Assembly: GCA_036260105.1 (NCBI GenBank)
Contig: DATAAN010000128.1
Location: 1-24,814 of the forward strand
DNA: 24,814 bases
Source of the DNA: JAJCYE01 sp036260105
GTDB taxonomy: Bacteria > Actinomycetota > CADDZG01 > JAHWKV01
Direction of reading: 5' to 3'
Below, in pieces: positions 6,775 through 13,865 of this stretch. The translations under genes were made by a program, and so were the position numbers. The notes below the pieces were generated by a model that was given only the letters and a program-made list of their open reading frames with translations, was not told the origin of the DNA and ran no database searches. How positions within the stretch are numbered: position 1 is the first letter of the stretch; each line of letters starts with the position of its first letter.

Positions 6775-7394
6775 GCCGGTGCGGCCTCTGCCGGCGACAG
6801 GCGCCCGCCCTCCAGCCTCAGCTGCCGGGTGGCCAACTCGTCGGCGCGTGCCCGGTCGTGGGTGGACATAACCACCGTGCGGCCGGACCGGAACAAAAGC
6901 TCGGGTAGGCGGGTGCAGCTTCGTTCGTCCAGGCCGGTGAACGGCTCGTCGAGCAGCAGGAAGTCCGGGTCGTGGAGCAGCGCCCGTGCGATGCCCAGCC
7001 GCTGCGTCTCGCCCCGGGAGAACGTGTGAACCAGGGCCGGGCCCTTCGAATCCAGTTCAAGCCGCGCCAGCAGAGGCTCCACGCTCGATCGGTCGACGCC
7101 GTACAGGTCGGCGTAGAAACGGAGGTTCTCTGTGGCGGACAGGTACCGGTACAGGAAGGGCTCATGTCCCAGGAAACCTATGCGCGCCTTGCACTTTCGC
7201 GGCTCCGACCCGTCCAGCCGGACCTGGCCGCTGGTGGGCTTCGTGAGTCCGGCCATCAGCCGCAGCAGCGTGGACTTACCTGACCCGTTCGCTCCCAAAA
7301 GGGCGACGGTGGCTCCGTCCGCGATCTCGAGGCTGACGTTGCGAAGCGCCCACAGCGTGCCGAACCGGCGGCCTACGTCGCTGAGGACGATCAC
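6771..7394 (-). CDS. ccmA: Heme exporter ABC transporter ATPase CcmA
   Basis: A 207-residue ABC ATPase with Walker A GANGSGKST (residues 34-42), a degenerate signature FSRGE (125-129) in place of LSGGQ, Walker B FLLLDE (145-150) and switch His179 (STHD). The short length and single nucleotide-binding domain fit CcmA. The start is GTG at 7394 in a GTGA overlap with the preceding gene, and the 3' end overlaps ccmB by 4 bp. It powers CcmB in System I cytochrome c maturation. Adjacent ccmB and ccmC make the assignment secure against other ABC families. Confidence 0.93.
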   Translation of the reverse strand: MIVLSDVGRRFGTLWALRNVSLEIADGATVALLGANGSGKSTLLRLMAGLTKPTSGQVRLDGSEPRKCKARIGFLGHEPFLYRYLSATENLRFYADLYGVDRSSVEPLLARLELDSKGPALVHTFSRGETQRLGIARALLHDPDFLLLDEPFTGLDERSCTRLPELLFRSGRTVVMSTHDRARADELATRQLRLEGGRLSPAEAAPA

Positions 7395-8575
7395 TCAAGC
7401 GTCTCTGCCGGCGTGTTCAGCCGGGCGAGCAGCAGTTTGCGCCGGGCGCGGTAGGCCTTCTCGTCCATGCCGCCTGCATCGAACTCCTCATCCAAAGCGG
7501 CCACCTGCTCGATGAGCTGCTCGCGAGTAGGAGAGGCATCGCTTCCGGCAGCCTGCTCGGCGGCCGGCGTAGCTCTGGCAGCCGCCCGGCGGCGCCGCAT
7601 GCGGAGTGAGGCGGCTGCGAACACCCCCGCCAGCACCACCGCGACTGCCGTGAAACCGATCCAAAGGCCGTTGTTGGACGAGGCGCCGGTAAAACCGACG
7701 TCCGCTTCGAGGACGGCGCCGGGGTTACGGGACGCGGACCGGTAGCGGTCGTACTCCTGCCCTCCCAGGCGTGCCGTCTCCGCGAACCGGAATCCCGGAG
7801 CTGCGCCGAGGTTCAGGCTTTTCCCGATCAAAAGGTCGAAGTGGTCCGTCGGGAAGTAGATCTCCCGCCGGAGCTGCCACCCGGACCTTGGGACCTTCAC
7901 CTTGTATAGATAGGCGACGGACGTCTCGCCCGGCACGAGGGGCGAGGTCATGAGGAGGCGTCCTCCCTCGGTGGCCAGCCCTGCCCCGTTGCCCGGATCG
8001 GCGGGGGCAAGCTCGAAGGCCGACTCGGGAACCGGCAGGCGAAGGACCGGACGCGCCTGAGGAACGCCGCCGTCGGCGGTCGCCGGGGCATCTGCTTGAG
8101 TGCCGGCGAAGGTCCGGTCTGAGTCGTTCCGGAACCTCATCAGCTGGAGCACCTCCAGCACGTCGCTCTGGCCCTCGGCCTCGCTCTGCAGGATGGTCAT
8201 GGAGTCCGACGCCACCTTCACCACCGAAGGGTCGTTGGTTGGCTCGAAGATCTTGAGCTCGATACCGGACGTCTCCCCCGGCTCGAGCACCCGGCTGTAC
8301 GCCGCTCCGGAGTAGAACAGGCCGACCAGGTGTCCTTTGGCGGGGTCCGCCTCGAAGGTGAAGGTGCCGTCCGGGCCCACGGGGGCAAAGGCCGGCTGCC
8401 CCTCGGGCTGGCCCTCCTGGCTGTTCTGGAGGACGGTTACCCGCAGGCCGCCGGGCAGAGGGGCGCCCGCGGTTCCCATGACCACCCGCCCGGATGCGGC
8501 AACCGCCATCGCAGGAGCCGGGGCAAGTGCCAGGGCGATTGCCAGCAAGCACAGGAGGGTGAGCCGTCGCCTCAT
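7391..8575 (-). CDS. Secreted, membrane-anchored protein of the ccm operon with CcmI-like tail
   Basis: A 394-residue protein with an N-terminal signal peptide (about 1-24, likely cut after AMA). An extracytoplasmic beta-rich region follows (about 27-300), whose first part resembles a carboxypeptidase-regulatory-type sandwich (GPDGTFTFEAD near 68-78). One membrane helix lies at about 303-324, then a basic stop-transfer RMRRRR and a cytoplasmic tail with a predicted helical pair (about 350-388, LDEEFDAGGMDEKAYRARR). That tail resembles the motif of the CcmI-N-like protein encoded next to it. It overlaps its neighbours by 4 bp on both sides (ATGA and GTGA), so its synthesis is probably coupled to CcmA and CcmH production. 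It has no Cys for heme and no enzyme motif that I recognise. A role in apocytochrome or heme handling outside the membrane is inference from position only. Confidence 0.82.
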   Translation of the reverse strand: MRRRLTLLCLLAIALALAPAPAMAVAASGRVVMGTAGAPLPGGLRVTVLQNSQEGQPEGQPAFAPVGPDGTFTFEADPAKGHLVGLFYSGAAYSRVLEPGETSGIELKIFEPTNDPSVVKVASDSMTILQSEAEGQSDVLEVLQLMRFRNDSDRTFAGTQADAPATADGGVPQARPVLRLPVPESAFELAPADPGNGAGLATEGGRLLMTSPLVPGETSVAYLYKVKVPRSGWQLRREIYFPTDHFDLLIGKSLNLGAAPGFRFAETARLGGQEYDRYRSASRNPGAVLEADVGFTGASSNNGLWIGFTAVAVVLAGVFAAASLRMRRRRAAARATPAAEQAAGSDASPTREQLIEQVAALDEEFDAGGMDEKAYRARRKLLLARLNTPAETLE

Positions 8576-8913
8576 CGCTTCCTCATGCGCTCACGCGCGG
8601 CGCGGATCTCGTCCTCCAGGGTTGCCTGCTCGGACTCGGGGGACAGGCCGGTGTCGAGCTGCCTGAGGATATCGAGGGCCTCGGCTTTGCTCTGCTGACG
8701 AAGCTGGACGTAGTCGTCCTGCTCCAGCTTGCCCATCTCGTGGTCCAGCTCGAGGTCCACTATTGAGCGGTACACGCTCTGCTTGGCCTCGAGGAGGTCA
8801 GCGGTCCTGCGGTCGGCGGGACGCGGCACCGGTTTGAGCCTGCCCAACAACGGCCTCGCGATCCAGACCGCCAGCACGAGCGCGAGAAGGGCGACTAGAA
8901 CCTGCTCGGTCAC
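8572..8913 (-). CDS. CcmI N-terminal-domain-like membrane protein
   Basis: A 113-residue protein with one N-terminal helix (about 4-24) followed by a cytoplasmic helical region. The core VDLELDHEMGKLEQDDYVQLR (about residues 52-72) matches the pattern of the first cytoplasmic segment of CcmI/CycH proteins. The large TPR domain that binds apocytochrome in full CcmI is absent. It starts with GTG at 8913 in a GTGA overlap with ccmH and overlaps the next gene by 4 bp. It probably works with CcmF and CcmH at the heme-ligation step. The resemblance is motif-level only, so I leave the symbol blank. Confidence 0.75.
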   Translation of the reverse strand: MTEQVLVALLALVLAVWIARPLLGRLKPVPRPADRRTADLLEAKQSVYRSIVDLELDHEMGKLEQDDYVQLRQQSKAEALDILRQLDTGLSPESEQATLEDEIRAARERMRKR

Positions 8914-9368
8914 TCCGAGCCCTTCCGGTAGCCCTGGAAGTCACGCTCGAAGAGCATCTCGTCGTCGGCCGAGAGCTGGACGGGCCTTTCGGCCGCCGGA
9001 CGGACGCGCCGCCGGAGCAGGAGCACGACGGCCGCCGTCCCGAGCAGAGCGACCAGGGGCGGCGCCAGCCAGGCGACCGTGCTGCCGGGCCGGGCGAGCG
9101 CCACCTCGCCGAAGTTGTCGACCACCCACCGGTCGATCTCGGCGTTGGTGTCCCCGCGCCTCACCATCTCGGCGATCTCGGCACGTACGCGGTCGGCCTG
9201 GTCCGACGGGCACTCGTCGAGCGTCAGGCCGGGGCAGAAGGGGGACATGACCCGGCTCGACACCTCATCGGCAGTGGGAACCTCGTTCGGGTCGGGCCCG
9301 GATACCAGCGACATTCCCAGCGCCAGGCCGCCCACCACGGCGATGGCCGCAAGGGGCCACAGCTTCAT
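8910..9368 (-). CDS. ccmH: CcmH-like cytochrome c biogenesis protein with CX7C motif
   Basis: A 152-residue protein with an N-terminal signal or anchor helix (about 5-22), an extracytoplasmic domain, and a C-terminal helix (about 100-119) followed by a short tail. The domain has the CcmH pattern: a Cys pair, then a helix with RVRAEIAEMVRRGDTNAEID and WVVDNFGEVALARP. The Cys pair is FCPGLTLDECPS (Cys45 and Cys53, seven residues apart) instead of the LRCxxC of classical CcmH. The ATG at 9368 overlaps the TGA of ccmF (ATGA), fixing the start; a much longer open frame upstream lies inside ccmF. Classical CcmH reduces or holds apocytochrome CxxCH thiols. With this spacing the chemistry may differ. 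Confidence 0.88.
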   Translation of the reverse strand: MKLWPLAAIAVVGGLALGMSLVSGPDPNEVPTADEVSSRVMSPFCPGLTLDECPSDQADRVRAEIAEMVRRGDTNAEIDRWVVDNFGEVALARPGSTVAWLAPPLVALLGTAAVVLLLRRRVRPAAERPVQLSADDEMLFERDFQGYRKGSE

Positions 9369-11362
9369 GCCGGAACCGGTACCGATTCTTTTGCCTTCCT
9401 GGAGGCGGAGGCGATGGGCCGCTGCTCCGGCGGCCTGCCCGAGAGGATGACGAGCATTCCCAGAGCCATGAAGGCGCCGCCGATCCAGATCCACGCCACC
9501 AGCGGGTTGACCCACGCCCTCAGGGTGACCGTGGACTGGGAGTCCATCTGCGTCAGCACGAGGTAGAGGTCGTCGGAGAGCGAGGTCTTCAAGCCGATCT
9601 CGGACTGCGGCTGGTCCTGGACCAGGTGGATGTTCCGCTGCGGCGTGAGCCGGGCGACCGTTCGGCCGTCCTCGGAGACGTCCATCACCGCCATCCGCAC
9701 CGCCTTCTCGTCGGTGGTGAAGACGTTGGCGCGGACGTAGCGGACGTCGTAGCGGCCGATGGCAAAAGAATCGCCGGGTCCCAGGGTGCCTGACCAGGAC
9801 TGACGGAAGGCAGCCCCGGAGATCCCGAGGCAGATGAGCACCACGCCGAGGTGGACGATGTACCCGCCGTAGCGCCTGCGGTTTCCGGAGATGACCCTGA
9901 TCAGCCCCTTGGGGTAGCCGAGCAGGCCGCGGCCCCTGTGCGCCCGGGCGCCCCGGGCGAACTCCCCGATGGTGGCTACCGCCACGAACGAGGTCAGCCC
10001 CAGGCCGAACATCGCTCCAGCCGAACGCACCCCGTTCACGGCCAGGGCGGCCACAGTGGCGGCGCCTCCTACCAGCGGGAGGAACATCTGGCGCTTGAAG
10101 CTTCGCCATGAGGCACGGCGCCACGCGACGAGCGGGCCGATGCCGGTTAGAGCCAGCAAAGCGAGGCCCATGGGAGCGACCACCGTGTTGAAGAAAGGAG
10201 GACCGACGGAGATCTTGGCGCCGCTGAAGGCCTCGACCAGCACCGGGTAGAGCGTCCCCCAAAGCACGGTGAGCGCGATCGTCACCAGCAGAAGGTTGTT
10301 GAACAGGAACATCGCCTCCCGGCTGAACATGGTTTCCAGATGCCGCTCGGAGCGCAGCTTCTCGTAGCGCCACCCGAGCAGGCCGAAGGCGAAGAGCAGG
10401 AGCGCGGCCAGGAAGGGAAGGAACATCTTGCCGACCGGGGACTCGCTGAAGGTGTGCACCGAGGACAGCAGGCCGCTCCGGGTGAGGAAGGTGCCGAAGA
10501 TGGCCAGGCAGTAGGTCCCCAGGATTAGCGCCACGTTCCAGATCTTCAGCATCTGCCGGCGTTCCTGGATCATCACCGAGTGAAGGAAGGCAGTTCCGGT
10601 GAGCCAGGGCAGCAGGCTGGCGTTCTCCACCGGGTCCCACGCCCAGTAACCGCCCCATCCGAGCTCCATGTACGCCCACGCCGCTCCCAGCAGGATCCCC
10701 ACTGTTAGGAAGGACCACGCGACGACCGTCCACCTCCGGGTGGAGGTGAACCATCCCGCTTCCAGCCGACCCGTTACCAGCGAGGCCACCGCGAAGGCGA
10801 AGGGCACGGCGAAGCCGGTGAGTCCGAGGTAGAGCATCGCCGGGTGGATCGCCATAAAAGGAGACTGCAGCAGCGGATTCAGGCCGCGGCCGTCACCGGG
10901 AATCGGCGACAAGGCGGTGAACGGGTTCGCTCCGACGACCAGCACGCCGGCGAAGAAGCTGAGAATGCCGGCAAGGACGGCCGTCGCTACCGGCGTCAGG
11001 TCCGGGCGCCTCCGTCTTTGCACCGCGATCGCGGAGACGGCGTACACCGCCGTCAGCAGCGTCCAGAAAAGCAGCGACCCCTCCATGCCGGCCCATAGTG
11101 CGGTGAAGGTGAAGACCGGCGAAGTCGACCGGCTCGAGTAGTTGGCCACGTACTCCAGCGAGAAGTCCCGGGAGTAGAAGGCGTAGACCAAAAGCACGGT
11201 GGCGCATGCGATGAAGAAGCCTGCCGAGAACAGCGCCCGCTCGCCCGACTCGGCCAGCCGGCGGTCCCTTCGCCGGGCACCCGCCACCGACGCGAGCGCC
11301 GACCACAGGGCGCAGGCCAGCGCGGCGAGAAGGATCGCCTGTCCGGCGGCGCTGGTTTCCAC
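9365..11362 (-). CDS. ccmF: Cytochrome c heme lyase subunit CcmF
   Basis: A 665-residue polytopic protein with the CcmF WWD motif WGGYWAWDPVENASLLPWL (about residues 236-254), the N-terminal FALW-type segment (FTALWAGMEGSLLFW, about 86-100) and a C-terminal soluble domain before the last helix. Its length matches the family (~650). The GTG start at 11362 has a strong GGGAGGAG at 11369-11376 with a 6-nt spacer and a normal membrane N-terminus. An open frame that continues upstream overlaps ccmE in another frame and encodes an Arg/His-rich shadow, so I reject it. CcmF takes heme from CcmE and attaches it to the CxxCH Cys of apocytochrome together with CcmH. Targets include the diheme cytochrome at 939-1862. 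Confidence 0.94.
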   Translation of the reverse strand: METSAAGQAILLAALACALWSALASVAGARRRDRRLAESGERALFSAGFFIACATVLLVYAFYSRDFSLEYVANYSSRSTSPVFTFTALWAGMEGSLLFWTLLTAVYAVSAIAVQRRRRPDLTPVATAVLAGILSFFAGVLVVGANPFTALSPIPGDGRGLNPLLQSPFMAIHPAMLYLGLTGFAVPFAFAVASLVTGRLEAGWFTSTRRWTVVAWSFLTVGILLGAAWAYMELGWGGYWAWDPVENASLLPWLTGTAFLHSVMIQERRQMLKIWNVALILGTYCLAIFGTFLTRSGLLSSVHTFSESPVGKMFLPFLAALLLFAFGLLGWRYEKLRSERHLETMFSREAMFLFNNLLLVTIALTVLWGTLYPVLVEAFSGAKISVGPPFFNTVVAPMGLALLALTGIGPLVAWRRASWRSFKRQMFLPLVGGAATVAALAVNGVRSAGAMFGLGLTSFVAVATIGEFARGARAHRGRGLLGYPKGLIRVISGNRRRYGGYIVHLGVVLICLGISGAAFRQSWSGTLGPGDSFAIGRYDVRYVRANVFTTDEKAVRMAVMDVSEDGRTVARLTPQRNIHLVQDQPQSEIGLKTSLSDDLYLVLTQMDSQSTVTLRAWVNPLVAWIWIGGAFMALGMLVILSGRPPEQRPIASASRKAKESVPVPA

Positions 11363-11368
11363 TGCCGT

Positions 11369-11376
11369 CTCCTCCC
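11369..11376 (-). promoter_or_regulatory. Ribosome binding site that sets the ccmF start
   Basis: GGGAGGAG on the minus strand, 6 nt before the GTG at 11362. It lies in the 26-bp gap after ccmE and settles the start against a much longer upstream-extending frame. Confidence 0.8.
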
Positions 11377-11388
11377 GACCTGCCGCTG

Positions 11389-11787
11389 CTAGGTTTCGGC
11401 GGCCAGCTTGGCTTCCATCTTCGAGGGGCACTTCACGAGGACGCTGTTCGCGGAGAATGCCGCCGAACCCATGGCGCCCTCGGCCACGACCTCGACGTCG
11501 TCGGCAAAGGTGTCGGGAAGTGCGTCCTCGGTGGTGACCTCCACCTGCGCCGCTCCGTCGGTGACGGCAAAGCTGGTGGTGGCGCCGCTGAGCTGGATCG
11601 ACCCGGGCACCACCTTGCCGGCAACGCGCACGGTGCGGTTGCCGTCGAAGTTCCCCGAGTTCAGCTCCGAGGGGGTTCGGTAGTAGGCCGTGGTTCCGGA
11701 AAGCGACCACACGATCAACCCGACGATCGAGACGACGATCACTCCCGCGGCCAGGGTAAAGCGTTTAGTCGCGGACATGGACGCCAT
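11389..11787 (-). CDS. ccmE: Heme chaperone CcmE, cysteine variant
   Basis: A 132-residue protein with an N-terminal anchor helix (about 10-30) and a small extracytoplasmic OB-fold domain (GKVVPGSI near 58-65, then FAVTDGAAQVEV and VVAEGAM). At the heme site classical CcmE has HxxxY; here the motif is KCPSKM, with Cys120 replacing the His and Met124 in the Tyr position. Cys-type CcmE is known in archaea, Desulfovibrio and some Gram-positives, usually as CxxxY. It is the first gene of the ccm operon and is read away from the VOC gene. The ATG at 11787 is chosen; the ATG at 11778 is equally possible and neither has a strong ribosome site. The protein accepts heme from CcmC and carries it to CcmF. 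Confidence 0.9.
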   Translation of the reverse strand: MASMSATKRFTLAAGVIVVSIVGLIVWSLSGTTAYYRTPSELNSGNFDGNRTVRVAGKVVPGSIQLSGATTSFAVTDGAAQVEVTTEDALPDTFADDVEVVAEGAMGSAAFSANSVLVKCPSKMEAKLAAET

Positions 11788-11900
11788 TATCCCATCGTTG
11801 CGCGGCTGGCTTTTCGCTGCTCGGGCGCTTTCGATCACCCACCGGGATTCGATACCTCGGTAGTCGAGCAGTCCAACCAAGCAGATAGAAGGAGGAAGCC
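11788..11900. promoter_or_regulatory. Divergent intergenic region between ccmE and the VOC gene
   Basis: A 113-bp gap between divergently read genes, which must hold promoters for both. I see no good -35/-10 pair on either strand. The only other features are a short hairpin-like CTCG-GTAGT-CGAG near 11856-11868 and the AGGAGG ribosome site of the VOC gene at its right end. Confidence 0.35.
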
Positions 11901-12272
11901 ATGGGAGCCAAAGTCGTGCACTTCGAGATCACCACGAATCACCAGCCGGAGGAGCTCCAGAGGTTCTACGCCGACACCTTCGGCTGGAACGTCATCGCGG
12001 CGCCCATGCCGGATGCGCCGGACATGAGCTACGGCCTGATCGATGCGGCCGATGCCGGCATCGGCGGCGGCATCGGCGGCACCGCCGGCGGCGACATGCC
12101 CGGTCACGTCACCTTCTATCTCCAGGTACCCGATCCGCAGGCGACCCTTCAGCAGATCGAGAGCCGCGGCGGCAAGATCCTTATGCCGCCCGAGGAGATC
12201 GTTCCCGGAACGACAATCGCGCTGTTCCAGGACCCGCACGGCAACATGGTCGGGCTCACCAAGGGCGAGTAG
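11901..12272 (+). CDS. VOC-family (glyoxalase/bleomycin-resistance fold) protein
   Basis: A 123-residue protein with the two-module pattern of the vicinal oxygen chelate fold. Module one begins VVHFEITTNH and continues ELQRFYADTFGWNV, the typical FY...lGW segment. Module two contains GHVTFYLQV, ATLQQIESRGGKIL and ends FQDPHGNMVGL, the classic DPxGN hairpin. A Gly-rich stretch (about 51-64, GIGGGIGG) lies between them. AGGAGG about 6 nt upstream supports the ATG at 11901. These proteins are often metal-dependent lyases, isomerases or dioxygenases, or simple binding proteins; the substrate cannot be told from sequence. It is divergent from ccmE and 76 bp before the reductase gene. Confidence 0.88.
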   Translation: MGAKVVHFEITTNHQPEELQRFYADTFGWNVIAAPMPDAPDMSYGLIDAADAGIGGGIGGTAGGDMPGHVTFYLQVPDPQATLQQIESRGGKILMPPEEIVPGTTIALFQDPHGNMVGLTKGE

Positions 12273-12303
12273 CCTCCGATTTTCCGATTCGACCCCTCCG
12301 ATT
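12273..12303 (+). repeat. Short direct repeat upstream of the reductase gene
   Basis: CCTCCGATT occurs at 12273-12281 and again at 12295-12303, 22 bp apart, about two helical turns. A third CCGATT core lies between them at 12284-12289. It could be an operator for the gene starting at 12349, or chance. Confidence 0.4.
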
Positions 12304-12336
12304 AGACTGGATTTAGCAACTGCTCAAATTCCACTC

Positions 12337-12343
12337 GGAGGAG
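12337..12343 (+). promoter_or_regulatory. Ribosome binding site that sets the reductase TTG start
   Basis: GGAGGAG lies 5 nt before the TTG at 12349. It decides for this start over upstream in-frame codons that would lie inside the VOC gene. Confidence 0.75.
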
Positions 12344-12348
12344 TCGAT

Positions 12349-13677
12349 TTGTCGGGCGAATACGACGCGATAGTCGTCGGTGCGGGACCGGGAGGTTCCG
12401 CAGCCGCCTTCTGGCTCGCCTCGGCGGGGCTCAAGGTCGCCCTTCTGGAGAAGAAGCCGCTCGGCCGTGACAAAGTCTGCGGCGACGGCCTGACGCCCCG
12501 GGCGACCAAGGCTCTCGTGGAGATGGGAGTCCGCCCGGCCACCGACTCCTACCACCGCATCCGGGGCCTGAGGGTGATCGGCGCCGGCCGGTCGATGGAG
12601 CTCGACTGGCCCACGCTCAGCAACTTCCCGGACCACGGCCTGGTGGCAGCCCGCAGGGTCCTGGACAAGGACATCACGCTGCGGGCAGTCGAGGCCGGGG
12701 CCGAGCTGTTGGACCGCACCGAGGCGGTTGAACCGGTCCGCGAAGGTGCCGTCCTCAAAGGCGTGAGGTGGGTGCGCAAGGAGCAGGCCGACGGCGGGGG
12801 CGTCGTGAAGGCGGACGAGGGCGTGATGCTGGCCCCCTTCACGATCGTGGCCGACGGCGCCTCCTCCTCCTTCGGCCGTTCTCTGGGTGTGCGCATGGAC
12901 CCGAGCTACCCGCTGGGGCTCGGAATCCGTGCCTACTACAAGACCGACCGCCACACGGACGACTTCATCGAGTCATGGCTCGAGCTTCGCAAAGGTGACC
13001 TTCTGCTGCCGGGTTACGGCTGGCTCTTTCCGCTGGGCGACGGCACCATGAACGTCGGCGTCGGGCTGCTCCAGACCTCCAAGAAGTCCTTGGGCGTGAA
13101 CCTCAACCGGCTGCAGCACGACTTCGTCGACGTTCTTCCCAAGTCCTACGGGATCACGCACGAGAGCGTAACCGGCCCCTACAAGTCGGCCCGGCTCCCC
13201 CTGGGCCTCAGCATCCGGAAGCCCTACGGCAACGGCTTTCTCTGCATCGGAGACGCCGCCGGCATGATCAACCCCTTCAACGGTGAAGGCATCGACTATG
13301 CCCTGGAGACGGGGAAGCTTGCGGCCGGTATGGTGAGCGCCGCGCTCGCCAGGGGCAGCTCGACCGAGCTCCACGACTACCAGGTGGCGCTCCGCGACAT
13401 CTACGGCGGCTACTACCGGCTGGGCAGGCTGTTCCTCAGGATGATCTCCAAGCCCGATCTCTTCCGGCTGATGTGCCAGGTCGGCATGCGCTCGGAGACC
13501 ATCATGGCGTTCGCTCTCCAAGTGCTCGCCAACCTGGCGGAGGATTCCGGCGGCAGGGTGGCCGACCGGGCGTTCCGTGGCCTGGTCAAGGCTGCGGAGA
13601 AAGGCCTGGACGAGTACGAAGATCCGGAGATCCCCGTACCGAACGGGGTCGCTTCCAGACAATCCGCCTCGGTCTGA
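12349..13677 (+). CDS. Geranylgeranyl reductase-family FAD flavoprotein, probable menaquinone tail reductase
   Basis: A 442-residue flavoprotein of the geranylgeranyl reductase family. It has the N-terminal dinucleotide-binding motif VVGAGPGGSAAA (about 9-20), the family CGDGLTPRA segment (about 44-52), and the second FAD motif GDAAGMINPFNGEGI (from 301). The start is TTG at 12349 with GGAGGAG 5 nt upstream. Family members saturate double bonds of isoprenoid chains. In actinobacteria a relative (MenJ of mycobacteria) reduces one isoprene unit of menaquinone, and a related gene commonly sits just before nuoA. Here it lies between a bc/ccm locus and the nuo operon, so menaquinone is the likely substrate. 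Reduction of archaeal-type or carotenoid lipids is the main alternative. Confidence 0.87.
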   Translation: MSGEYDAIVVGAGPGGSAAAFWLASAGLKVALLEKKPLGRDKVCGDGLTPRATKALVEMGVRPATDSYHRIRGLRVIGAGRSMELDWPTLSNFPDHGLVAARRVLDKDITLRAVEAGAELLDRTEAVEPVREGAVLKGVRWVRKEQADGGGVVKADEGVMLAPFTIVADGASSSFGRSLGVRMDPSYPLGLGIRAYYKTDRHTDDFIESWLELRKGDLLLPGYGWLFPLGDGTMNVGVGLLQTSKKSLGVNLNRLQHDFVDVLPKSYGITHESVTGPYKSARLPLGLSIRKPYGNGFLCIGDAAGMINPFNGEGIDYALETGKLAAGMVSAALARGSSTELHDYQVALRDIYGGYYRLGRLFLRMISKPDLFRLMCQVGMRSETIMAFALQVLANLAEDSGGRVADRAFRGLVKAAEKGLDEYEDPEIPVPNGVASRQSASV

Positions 13678-13696
13678 CCTTTCTGACGGAGGCGGC

Positions 13697-13782
13697 AAGC
13701 GCTCCGGGGACCTCCGAGAGCTGAAGTCGCCGCCGAAGGCTGCCCCTCCTTTTCGCTCCCGTGGGCTCCCTGAGGAGCGCTT
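13697..13782. repeat. Spaced inverted repeat between the reductase and the 199-residue gene
   Basis: AAGCGCTCC at 13697-13705 is matched by its exact reverse complement GGAGCGCTT at 13774-13782, with a 68-bp spacer. The arms could pair in RNA, but there is no following U tract, so I do not call a terminator. The 188 bp between genes here holds nothing else that I recognise. Confidence 0.4.
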
Positions 13783-13865
13783 TAGATGCTGCTTAACGAA
13801 ATCGCTTTTCTGCCGATTACTGGCGGGAGATTAACCGCGGAATCTCCAACGGAGGCATGGGCTCA

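Noticed and set aside
9369..10754. Long upstream extension of the ccmH frame
   Set aside because: It lies inside ccmF; the ATGA overlap at 9365-9368 and the signal-like N-terminus fix the ccmH start.
11363..11710. N-terminal extension of ccmF upstream of the GTG at 11362
   Set aside because: It overlaps ccmE in another frame, encodes an Arg/His-rich sequence unlike CcmF, and a strong ribosome site marks the GTG.
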